A stretch of 64,000 nt of DNA from the NCBI GenBank assembly GCA_902516925.1, contig CABYAF010000002.1:1-64000 (forward strand), given 5' to 3'. The DNA is from an uncultured Bacteroidota bacterium (GTDB taxonomy: Bacteria; Bacteroidota; Bacteroidia; Flavobacteriales; Flavobacteriaceae). Positions 7,866 to 15,668 of this stretch are shown here, piece by piece (position 1 is the first letter of the stretch; the number at the start of each line of letters is the position of its first letter). The notes beneath the pieces are model-generated. The model saw only the letters and a list, made by a program, of their open reading frames with translations, did no database searches and was not told where the DNA came from. Position numbers and translations under genes: made by a program.

Positions 7866-10454
7866 GTGACTAAAGCTACTAAAATCACTCCTTTAATGAA
7901 GCAGTATAATGATATTAAATCTAAATATCCTAATACTATACTTTTATTTAGAGTAGGAGACTTTTATGAGACATTCGGAGAAGATGCAATTTTGGCATCA
8001 AAGGTTTTAGGTATTGTACTTACAAAAAGAGGGGCAGGATCAACAAGTGAAACTGAATTAGCTGGCTTCCCTCATCATTCAATTGAAAATTATTTGCCCA
8101 AACTTGTAAAAGCTGGAAATCGTGTAGCTATTTGTGATCAATTAGAAGACCCTAAACTGACAAAGAAAATTGTTAAAAGAGGAGTTACAGAAATTGTTAC
8201 ACCAGGAATTGCAATTAATGATGGAGTCTTAGATCAGAAAAAAAATAATTATTTAGCATCTATACATTTTGAAAAAAATCAGTGTGGTATTTCATTTTTA
8301 GATGTCTCAACCGGAGACTTTTATGTCTCACAAGGAGACATTAAACTTATTGATCAATTGATAGCAAACTTTTCACCAAATGAAATTCTAATTTCAAAAC
8401 CTTCAAAGAATAAATTTACCGAATTAATGGGGAGCTCATATAATGTCTATCCACTAGATGATTGGGTATACGACAGCGCATATTCACATAATAAATTATT
8501 AAATCATTTTAAAACTAAAAGCCTCAAAGGTTTTGGCGTGGATGAAATTCAGCTTGGTACAATCGCAGCAGGATCAATTATCCACTATCTAGATGATACT
8601 GAACACAATAATCTAAGTCATATATCAAATCTTCAAAGAATTTTTCCAGACTCATATGTTTGGATGGATAAATTCACAATGAAAAACCTTGAGCTATTTA
8701 GTTCAAACGCAATTAATGGATTTAATCTCTCGGAAACTATAGATGATACTATTACTAGTATGGGTTCCAGAAAATTAAAAAATTGGATTGCATTTCCACT
8801 GATAGATAAAAAGGATATCCTAGGGCGTCAGAAGATTGTAACTTCTATAATTAATGATGATAATATTAGTGATATACTGGATTTAAATTTAAATAGTATA
8901 TCTGACATAGAGAGACTAATGTCTAAGGTAGCAACTTATAAAATCTCTCCTCGAGAACTAGTAAATTTAAAAAACTCTCTAGAAAGCGTAAAGATTATTA
9001 TAGACTACCTTAAGAAAGGAAATGGAATTTTAAAAAGTTTTGGCAATAGTGTGCCTAACTCAAAATCAATAGTTCATGAAATCTCAAAAACTTTAAAAGA
9101 GGATTCACCTGTTTCTGTTTTAAAAGGAGATTTTATAAATGACAATTATTCAAAAGAATTAGATGCTTTAAGAGAAATAAGATCCTCAGGAAAACAATAT
9201 TTAAATCAAATACTTGACAGAGAAACTAACAAAACAAAAATACCATCGCTGAAGATCTCTTTTAATAATGTTTTTGGATACTATATAGAAGTAAGAAATA
9301 CTCACAAGGATAAAGTTCCTGAAGAATGGATAAGAAAACAAACACTAGTCAATGCGGAAAGATATATTACTCAGGAACTAAAAGAATATGAAGAAAAAAT
9401 AGTTAATGCAGATGAAAAGATTAAGGACCTAGAATTAAGACTATTTCTAAAACTAATTGATAAGCTTCAAGATGGACTCTCAACGTTAAAGCTAATTTCA
9501 GAGAAAGTATCAATAATTGATATTTTAAATTCATTTTCTAAAAGAGCGATTAAATTTAAATATTCATGTCCAGAAATTATTAAAGAAAAAAAAATTGAAA
9601 TAAAAGAGGGAAGACATCCAGTTATTGAAGCTAACCTTCCTCATGGGGATAGATATATTCCAAATGATATTTCATTAGATAATGATCAGCAGATTATTAT
9701 GATCACAGGTCCAAATATGTCAGGAAAATCAGCAATACTTAGACAAACTGCATTAGTTACAATATTAGCTCAGATTGGAAGTTTTGTTCCTGCAAAAAAA
9801 ATGAAATTTTCTATAGTTGATAGAATATTTACAAGAGTAGGAGCAAGTGATAATATTTCTATGGGAGAATCAACATTTATGGTTGAGATGAATGAGACGG
9901 CATCAATATTAAATAACTTAACTAAGAACAGCCTTATCCTTTTAGATGAGATAGGTAGAGGAACAAGTACTTATGATGGAATATCTATTGCATGGGCCAT
10001 TGCTGAATTTCTACACGAAAATAAAAATAAGCCTCATGTTCTTTTTGCAACACATTATCATGACTTAAATGAAATGGAATTAATATTTAAAGGAATTAAA
10101 AACTTTAATGTAAGTGTTAAAGAAACAAGAGATGATGTAACATTCCTGAGAAAACTTGTTAGAGGTGGGAGTAATCATAGTTTTGGTATTCATGTAGCTA
10201 AAATGGCAGGAATGCCGAAGTTAGTTTTAGACTCTGCGAAAAACAAACTAAAATTGATGGAAAGAAATAAGCCTAAAGAATCAAAAGGTGGAAGCAAAGA
10301 GGGTGATTTTCAACTCAGCTTTTTTGATGTCGAAGATCCAAAGATGCAAGAAATTAGAAAAATAATTGAAAATTTAGATATTGATAATCTAAGCCCAGTT
10401 GAAGCTCTTATTAAATTGAATCAGATTAAAAAAGAAATAAAAGATGAAGATTGA
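7866..10454 (+). CDS. mutS: DNA mismatch repair protein MutS
   Basis: MutS recognises mismatches and starts repair. The mismatch-wedge motif Phe33-Tyr-Glu35 sits in RVGDFYETFGED. The C-terminal ATPase has Walker A GPNMSGKSA and the DEIGRGTSTYDG Walker B/signature segment. The length of 862 residues is normal for MutS1. The start is a GTG at 7866; the first in-frame ATG is ten codons later and would remove residues conserved at the family N-terminus. It overlaps the next gene by 11 bases. Confidence 0.96.
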   Translation: MTKATKITPLMKQYNDIKSKYPNTILLFRVGDFYETFGEDAILASKVLGIVLTKRGAGSTSETELAGFPHHSIENYLPKLVKAGNRVAICDQLEDPKLTKKIVKRGVTEIVTPGIAINDGVLDQKKNNYLASIHFEKNQCGISFLDVSTGDFYVSQGDIKLIDQLIANFSPNEILISKPSKNKFTELMGSSYNVYPLDDWVYDSAYSHNKLLNHFKTKSLKGFGVDEIQLGTIAAGSIIHYLDDTEHNNLSHISNLQRIFPDSYVWMDKFTMKNLELFSSNAINGFNLSETIDDTITSMGSRKLKNWIAFPLIDKKDILGRQKIVTSIINDDNISDILDLNLNSISDIERLMSKVATYKISPRELVNLKNSLESVKIIIDYLKKGNGILKSFGNSVPNSKSIVHEISKTLKEDSPVSVLKGDFINDNYSKELDALREIRSSGKQYLNQILDRETNKTKIPSLKISFNNVFGYYIEVRNTHKDKVPEEWIRKQTLVNAERYITQELKEYEEKIVNADEKIKDLELRLFLKLIDKLQDGLSTLKLISEKVSIIDILNSFSKRAIKFKYSCPEIIKEKKIEIKEGRHPVIEANLPHGDRYIPNDISLDNDQQIIMITGPNMSGKSAILRQTALVTILAQIGSFVPAKKMKFSIVDRIFTRVGASDNISMGESTFMVEMNETASILNNLTKNSLILLDEIGRGTSTYDGISIAWAIAEFLHENKNKPHVLFATHYHDLNEMELIFKGIKNFNVSVKETRDDVTFLRKLVRGGSNHSFGIHVAKMAGMPKLVLDSAKNKLKLMERNKPKESKGGSKEGDFQLSFFDVEDPKMQEIRKIIENLDIDNLSPVEALIKLNQIKKEIKDED

Positions 10455-10671
10455 TTTACATGGTAAAACTCATCCAGAGGGTCTTGAACTAATTGAGGAA
10501 TATATGCTTTTAAACTCTGTAAAAGGAAGTGTTAGTCTTCATGTCATAACAGGAAACTCACCTGTTATGCAAAAAAAAATTATTGATCAAATATGTAATA
10601 GACATGGATTCTCTTATTATATTCCATCACATAATCCAGGAGAGATGATTATTCAATATGAAAAACTATAA
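10444..10671 (+). CDS. Stand-alone Smr-like (small MutS-related) domain protein
   Basis: This 75-residue protein matches the Smr fold pattern: KIDLHGKTHPEGLELIEEYM corresponds to the LDLHG helix start, SLHVITGNS to the HGxG strand-loop (here TGNS), and a C-terminal strand GEMIIQYE. Smr domains are DNA- or RNA-binding and often nicking modules, usually fused to MutS2. Here the domain is separate and overlaps the 3' end of mutS by 11 bases, suggesting translational coupling. Lack of the usual HGxG leaves nuclease activity uncertain. Confidence 0.7.
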   Translation: MKIDLHGKTHPEGLELIEEYMLLNSVKGSVSLHVITGNSPVMQKKIIDQICNRHGFSYYIPSHNPGEMIIQYEKL

Positions 10672-11776
10672 GTATCTTTTTTTATCTGTATTATTAATCA
10701 TTATTTCTTGTTCAAAAGAAGATGAGATCAATGAACTAAATCAGACAATAGTTGTGCTACAGTCGGAAATTGCAAAACTTAATTCTGAAATTAACAATTA
10801 TGCTGTTCAAATAAACCAGTTAACTTCCCTGAGTAACATTCAATCAGGTCAAATCAATGAATTGAATTTTCAAATTAGTGGTTTTCAGAATCAAATTGAG
10901 GAGTATATAAATCAAATAGAAGTTCTGACTGAATCAAATGAAATCTTTGAAACTGACAACAACACTCTAACAAATCAGTTAAATGATCTCCAAGATCAAT
11001 TATATTTAATTAGATCTCAAAGTGCTGAAGATGGAGTTTACCTTTATAATAAGATTGAAATCTTAGATCCACCTTTTGTTGGAACCATGTGGGATCTTCC
11101 AGATTTAATTAAACCTTCTGATTACACAGTTTATTCAACATCATCTTACCTGGGTGTTTCAGATAGATTGTTTTATGATAGATCTATACCGGATTTCATT
11201 ACATACCCAGCTCATGTGTATAAGGTAAATTTTGGTGATGATCTATCAGTTGAATTTGAAATCTACTCTGAGTTTACATTAGAGGAAGCAGCTAGCATAG
11301 AACTTAAATATGCTCCTTTAATTGGTCAACTTGGAAAAGACCTAAGAAAAAACATAAAGTCTTTTGAGTTTTTAAAAGGAGAAGAAGTGGCTTCAGCTCA
11401 AAAAACCGATGATTTAAATTATGCAAATATCACATTTCATACTGGCTGGCTTGATAATTTAGTATCGACAAGACCTGATGGAGACAGGACAGAAGAATTA
11501 ATGATCCACGAGTCAGCGCACCTTTCAATTGACCCATATGTTTATGGACAAGAGGGATGGAATGAAGCTGTTTTTCTTGATGGTAATTACCTATCAACTT
11601 ATGCTAAAGATAATCCTGATTCTGAGGATGTTGCGGAAACTTTTCAAGCATATATAGCTGTTAAATATTTCCCTGAGAGAATCTCCAGTTCTTTAAGAGA
11701 TACAATACTATCAGTATGTCTAAATAGATTTAAATTTTTTGATACATTAAATTTAGATTTATCCATATATAAATAA
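10658..11776 (+). CDS. Coiled-coil lipoprotein with an HExxH metallopeptidase-like domain
   Basis: A 372-residue envelope protein. The lipoprotein signal ends at Cys18 (LLIIISCSK). Residues about 21-120 form a heptad-rich coiled coil full of Asn, Gln, Ile and Leu. The C-terminal part carries HESAH (His284, Glu285, His288) and, 39 residues further on, EDVAETFQAY with Glu327 as a plausible third zinc ligand, which is the gluzincin arrangement. I do not recognise a named family. It overlaps the Smr-like gene by 14 bases, so is probably at the end of the mutS transcript, although a functional link to repair seems unlikely. Confidence 0.6.
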   Translation: MKNYKYLFLSVLLIIISCSKEDEINELNQTIVVLQSEIAKLNSEINNYAVQINQLTSLSNIQSGQINELNFQISGFQNQIEEYINQIEVLTESNEIFETDNNTLTNQLNDLQDQLYLIRSQSAEDGVYLYNKIEILDPPFVGTMWDLPDLIKPSDYTVYSTSSYLGVSDRLFYDRSIPDFITYPAHVYKVNFGDDLSVEFEIYSEFTLEEAASIELKYAPLIGQLGKDLRKNIKSFEFLKGEEVASAQKTDDLNYANITFHTGWLDNLVSTRPDGDRTEELMIHESAHLSIDPYVYGQEGWNEAVFLDGNYLSTYAKDNPDSEDVAETFQAYIAVKYFPERISSSLRDTILSVCLNRFKFFDTLNLDLSIYK

Positions 11777-11794
11777 AGTTTCTTATTTTTAAGT

Positions 11795-12526
11795 ATGACC
11801 AATACAAACAATAGTTTAAAATCTTTTCTCAGAAATAATATTTTACAGGCACTTGTAATCATTTTGAGTGTTCTTCTATCTTTTTATCTAGAACAAAGGC
11901 GACAAGTAAATGTCACTAAACAAGAAAAAAACTATCTTTTAACCGATCTAACAAAAACTTTAGAGAGTGATATTGACCAGATAGAATTGATATTAAATGG
12001 TCTTTCTGTATCTGATAAGAATCTCATAAGACTTTTAGATGATATTAACAATAATCATAGTTTGTTATCTGATCGTGAAGTTGCAGAGGTCCTTTTACAA
12101 GTCCAAATTGGAACCTCCTTTTTTCCTCAAGACGGAATCTTTAATGAATTAATTTCAAATGGATCATTTAATTTAATTGAGAATGATGAATTAAAAGCAT
12201 TGCTTTTAAATATGTACACTCATAAAAAAGAGAGAAATTATGCAACCTCTACTGAAATAGATAGTTTTAATCTTCTTTGGAGAAGACAAATTATGGGCAA
12301 TTTTAGGATTCAATTTAACTATAATTCATATGATGGTGAAATATATGGTCAACAAGAACTGACAAGATTTAGATTTAATAAACCGTATTATCTTTCAAAT
12401 GAATTATATGGCGCATTATCACAATCTAGAATTTATGTAGGTATGTATACTAGATTTTTAAATGATCAATTAAATGAGTATCAAACTGCACTCGCACTTT
12501 CAAAGACAGAAATTGGTGAAGATTAA
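11795..12526 (+). CDS. Membrane-anchored protein resembling DUF6090
   Basis: A 243-residue protein with a single N-terminal membrane segment (ILQALVIILSVLLSFYL, residues about 15-31) after a short polar head, followed by a long helical domain. The segment GIFNELISNGSFNLIENDEL resembles the DUF6090-type proteins common in flavobacteria. The function is unknown. It lies 18 bases after the HExxH lipoprotein gene and is followed by the tRNA pair. Confidence 0.5.
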   Translation: MTNTNNSLKSFLRNNILQALVIILSVLLSFYLEQRRQVNVTKQEKNYLLTDLTKTLESDIDQIELILNGLSVSDKNLIRLLDDINNNHSLLSDREVAEVLLQVQIGTSFFPQDGIFNELISNGSFNLIENDELKALLLNMYTHKKERNYATSTEIDSFNLLWRRQIMGNFRIQFNYNSYDGEIYGQQELTRFRFNKPYYLSNELYGALSQSRIYVGMYTRFLNDQLNEYQTALALSKTEIGED

Positions 12527-12559
12527 TTTATTTATTCTTTTCAAATAATTAAATTATTT

Positions 12560-12567
12560 TAAATTTG
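12560..12567 (+). promoter_or_regulatory. Candidate -7 box for the tRNA-Gly/tRNA-Leu pair
   Basis: TAAATTTG matches the Bacteroidota -7 consensus and ends seven bases before the first base of tRNA-Gly, where a primary transcript would be expected to begin. No good -33 TTG is seen. Confidence 0.45.
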
Positions 12568-12574
12568 CAGTTCT

Positions 12575-12647
12575 GCGAAAGTAGCTCAGTTGGTAGAGCA
12601 TCACCTTGCCAAGGTGGAGGTCGCGGGTTCAAATCCCGTCTTTCGCT
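12575..12647 (+). tRNA. tRNA-Gly (anticodon GCC)
   Basis: A 73-base cloverleaf. The acceptor stem GCGAAAG pairs with CTTTCGC and the discriminator is T. The D stem is GCTC/GAGC, the anticodon stem TCACC/GGTGG with loop TTGCCAA, and the T arm carries GGTTCAAAT. CCA is not encoded. Confidence 0.96.
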
Positions 12648-12652
12648 CAATT

Positions 12653-12738
12653 GCTCGAGTGGTGGAATTGGTAGACACGTTGGACTTAAAATCCAATGAG
12701 CAGTAATGTTCGTGCGGGTTCAAGTCCCGCCTCGAGTA
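12653..12738 (+). tRNA. tRNA-Leu (anticodon TAA)
   Basis: An 86-base class II tRNA with a long variable arm. The acceptor stem GCTCGAG pairs with CTCGAGT, with a G-U pair at the tip. The anticodon loop is CTTAAAA, giving anticodon TAA for TTA codons, the favoured Leu codon in this AT-rich genome. The T arm is GCGGGTTCAAGTCCCGC and the discriminator is A. CCA is not encoded. It lies five bases after tRNA-Gly and just upstream of an accessory block. Confidence 0.95.
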
Positions 12739-12744
12739 CTTAAG

Positions 12745-12786
12745 AAAATCGTAATAGACTATTTAATAGTTTGTTGCGATTTTTTT
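12745..12786 (+). terminator. Strong intrinsic terminator after the tRNA pair
   Basis: A near-perfect hairpin with arms of 18 bases (12745-12762 and 12766-12783, three G-U pairs) and a three-base loop, running into an uninterrupted T tract (12780-12786). It closes the tRNA transcript before the accessory cassette. Confidence 0.85.
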
Positions 12787-12817
12787 ATTACCCCCTAAAA
12801 CAATTTTATAACTTGTG

Positions 12818-13966
12818 ATGATTAAAAACCCTAATATGAAAATCGATGGCGCAGAAGTTTCTTGGTTTGCCCCCCTCTGTGATGGAGATGATGATTTTTT
12901 AGGAAACCGAAATCCTAGATACAAAAGCAGTTGGGAAAACACATCCAAAATTATAAAAACAGCTGACGAATTAGGTTTCAGAAATGTTCTTTGTCCCTCA
13001 TCATACCAAGTTGGCCAGGATACACTTACATATGTTGCTGGTATGGCCACGGTTACAGAGCAGATAAATTTTTTAGCAGCTGTTCGTTGTGGTGAATTAC
13101 ACCCCCCGATGTTAGCTAGAACTATTTCCACTCTTGACCATATGCTTAAAGGTCGACTTACGATCAATATTATATCTTCTGACTTGCCAGGAGTAAAACT
13201 CTCTTCATCAGAGCGATATGCTCGATCACGAGAAGTCATAGAAATTCTTAAACAATCATGGACACAAGACAGAATTGAGTTTAATGGTAAATACTATCAA
13301 CTAAGTTTACCTACAGATCCTGTAAAACCATATCAACAAAATGGAGGTCCGCTGCTTTATTTTGGTGGTTATTCTCCCGATGGTGTTGATTTGTGCGCCA
13401 AACATTGTGATGTTTATTTAATGTGGCCTGAAACAGAACAAAAACTTCAAGGGCTAATGAATGACATGACAAATAAAGCCTCAGAGTATGAGCGCACGGT
13501 TCAGTTTGGACTTCGTGTGCATGTTATAGTTAGAGAAACAGAGAAGGAGGCTCGAGCTTATGCTAACAACTTACTTTCAAAATTAGATTTGGATTTAGGA
13601 ACAGATATTAGAAACAGAGCACAGGATTCAGCTTCTTTTGGAGTAGCTAGACAAGCTATGCTGAGAGAAGAAGCAGATAATCAACATTATGTAGAACCAA
13701 ATTTGTGGACAGGAATTGGACTGGCAAGGTCTGGATGTGGAGCAGCTATTGTTGGAGACCCAGACCAAGTCTTGGCAAAAATCAAGCGATATATGGATAT
13801 GGGAATAAGATCATTTATATTTTCAGGATATCCACATCATATAGAGTGTGAATTGTTTGCAAAATATGTTTTACCGCAAATTAAAACAGTGTCTCTTCCA
13901 GAAGCTTTTGGAAGACGTCCCAAAAAAATACCTAATAGCCCTTTAGGCAGTGGAGTTAGAAAATAA
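12818..13966 (+). CDS. LLM-class flavin-dependent monooxygenase (SsuD-like)
   Basis: A luciferase-like monooxygenase of 382 residues, close to alkanesulfonate monooxygenase SsuD in length and pattern: INFLAAVRCGELHPPMLART, then STLDHMLKGRLTINII, then LLYFGGYSPDG. Such enzymes use FMNH2 and O2 to cleave C-S or similar bonds; the substrate here is not known. A GTG three bases upstream is in frame, but the ATG at 12818 is the better start. About eleven of its Arg codons are CGN, unlike the surrounding genes that use AGA almost alone, which suggests acquisition. It sits four bases before the symporter gene, so uptake and oxidation of one compound is a reasonable inference. No flavin reductase is nearby. 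Confidence 0.85.
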   Translation: MIKNPNMKIDGAEVSWFAPLCDGDDDFLGNRNPRYKSSWENTSKIIKTADELGFRNVLCPSSYQVGQDTLTYVAGMATVTEQINFLAAVRCGELHPPMLARTISTLDHMLKGRLTINIISSDLPGVKLSSSERYARSREVIEILKQSWTQDRIEFNGKYYQLSLPTDPVKPYQQNGGPLLYFGGYSPDGVDLCAKHCDVYLMWPETEQKLQGLMNDMTNKASEYERTVQFGLRVHVIVRETEKEARAYANNLLSKLDLDLGTDIRNRAQDSASFGVARQAMLREEADNQHYVEPNLWTGIGLARSGCGAAIVGDPDQVLAKIKRYMDMGIRSFIFSGYPHHIECELFAKYVLPQIKTVSLPEAFGRRPKKIPNSPLGSGVRK

Positions 13967-13969
13967 GAT

Positions 13970-15511
13970 ATGCTAGACTTTATAATAGTTCTGTTTTATT
14001 TTTTCATAATTATGATGGTAGCTCTTCGTGGAAAAGTCAAAGCAGACAGCCCAGCAGATGAGTACTTTCTTAGCTCCAGGAACCTTCCATGGTATTCAGT
14101 TGCTCTTTCAACTATTGCAACAAATATTCAAGGATATCAATTTCTTGGTATGATGGGTTCTGCATATTTATTTGGACTAGCTCAAGCTAATCTAGAAATC
14201 AATGCAGTACAAGGAATATTAATTGGAGCATTTGTCTTTGTTCCTCTTTTTTTGCGTGAAAAAATTATGACAATAACACAGTTTATTGCTCAAAAGCTTG
14301 GTGAGAGAATAGCATTATTTTATTCAATAGCTAACATAGCCTTGTTCGCAACAGTTACAATTGGGGCAGCTCTTTTTTGGGGGGCATATGCTGCTGAACT
14401 TGTTTTTGGAGAACAATTATCTGTGTTGCATTCAAATCGAATAGTTAGAATTGCAATATTGATATTAATACTAGGAGTATTTTCGGCTATATATACTTAT
14501 TTGGGCGGTCTAACTGCAGTTGTTAAAACAGATATTATACAATTTAGCGTGTTAATTATCGGTGGAATTGTGGTTTGTTTTACAGCAGTAAATCAGCTAG
14601 GGGGATGGGAACAACTTTATATAAAAACACCAGAAAGAATGCATCTACATTTACCCTCAGATCATCCAACTTTACCATGGACTCATTTATTTGGATTATT
14701 CTTACTTAACATAAACTATTGGTGTGCTAATCAAACAGTAATGCAAAGAGCATTAGCTGCAAAAACTATTGCACACGCTCAAGCTGGTTTATTGGCTGGT
14801 GGCTTAATTAAATATTTGATGGCTATACTTATAATTATTCCTGGAATAGCACTTTATGGTATTTTAGGTGATAGTCTTGGCGAGCCTGACATGGCATTTC
14901 CATACATTGTAAATACCTATCTTCCTGTAGGAATTAAAGGCATTATACTTTGTGGACTATTCGCCTCTCTAATGAGTACTGTTGATTCAACTTTTAATTC
15001 TCTTGCTACATTATGGTCAACAGATATTTATTCAAAATACATAAATAAAAAAGCGAGCGACCAAGAAAAAATAAAAGCTGGACAAAAGGCTATTTTATTT
15101 AGTTTAGGAACAGCACTGTTAATGGGAATGGTGTTATTATACTTAAAGTTTGATAATCCTAATTCAGCATTTACACATACCCTAAATAATCTTAGGTATT
15201 ATATAAACTGTGGAATAGTAGTACTGATTTGTAGTGCAGTTATTTTAATAAAGCCAAGGCAAGAAATTGTTCTATTCGCTTTCATAGCCACACTTCCTAT
15301 AAATATCTCACTACAGATTTTTTTACCAGAAATGAATTATTTTGTAAGAGCTTTTTGGGTCATCATGATAGGCTTGTCTTTAACAATCTTAGCTAGCAGG
15401 GGACAATTTAATTCCTTATTATCATTATTTAGACCAGCAAATAATTTGACAAAAAATTTTGGCTGGGTATTAGCTATTAGCCTTATTCTACTTCATATAA
15501 TTTTTCATTAA
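13970..15511 (+). CDS. Sodium/solute symporter (SSS family)
   Basis: An integral membrane protein of 513 residues with about 13 hydrophobic segments. SSS-family features include the N-terminal DEYFLSSRNLPWYSVALS, then STIATNIQGYQFLG, and the conserved LMSTVDSTFNSLATLWSTDI near residues 331-350. It begins three bases after the monooxygenase, so both are one operon and it probably imports that enzyme's substrate. Its final 24 codons (15440-15511) have a diverged copy at 17769-17840. The symported solute cannot be read from the sequence. Confidence 0.87.
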   Translation: MLDFIIVLFYFFIIMMVALRGKVKADSPADEYFLSSRNLPWYSVALSTIATNIQGYQFLGMMGSAYLFGLAQANLEINAVQGILIGAFVFVPLFLREKIMTITQFIAQKLGERIALFYSIANIALFATVTIGAALFWGAYAAELVFGEQLSVLHSNRIVRIAILILILGVFSAIYTYLGGLTAVVKTDIIQFSVLIIGGIVVCFTAVNQLGGWEQLYIKTPERMHLHLPSDHPTLPWTHLFGLFLLNINYWCANQTVMQRALAAKTIAHAQAGLLAGGLIKYLMAILIIIPGIALYGILGDSLGEPDMAFPYIVNTYLPVGIKGIILCGLFASLMSTVDSTFNSLATLWSTDIYSKYINKKASDQEKIKAGQKAILFSLGTALLMGMVLLYLKFDNPNSAFTHTLNNLRYYINCGIVVLICSAVILIKPRQEIVLFAFIATLPINISLQIFLPEMNYFVRAFWVIMIGLSLTILASRGQFNSLLSLFRPANNLTKNFGWVLAISLILLHIIFH

Positions 15512-15668
15512 AAGCTTTCTTTTTATTTATCATAAAAAAAATCTATCAATTACAATTAAATAATTTTCTTTTTTGTTTGATATAGATTCAAAGTAAAGTA
15601 ATTTCAATAATAATTTTATTTAAAAGACATTGTATTCTGTCTCTGACTTTCTGTAAATATTTAGAAAA

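Noticed and set aside
12763..13239. A 158-codon open frame on the minus strand opposite the LLM monooxygenase gene
   Set aside because: The plus frame matches a known family with all motifs; the antisense translation has no recognisable pattern.
15540..15588. Imperfect inverted repeat (AATCTATCAA and TTGATATAGATT) upstream of the RND gene
   Set aside because: The loop is about 27 bases and the stem needs a two-base bulge. On the minus strand it would end in a T tract, but no minus-strand gene is nearby. Probably AT-rich chance.
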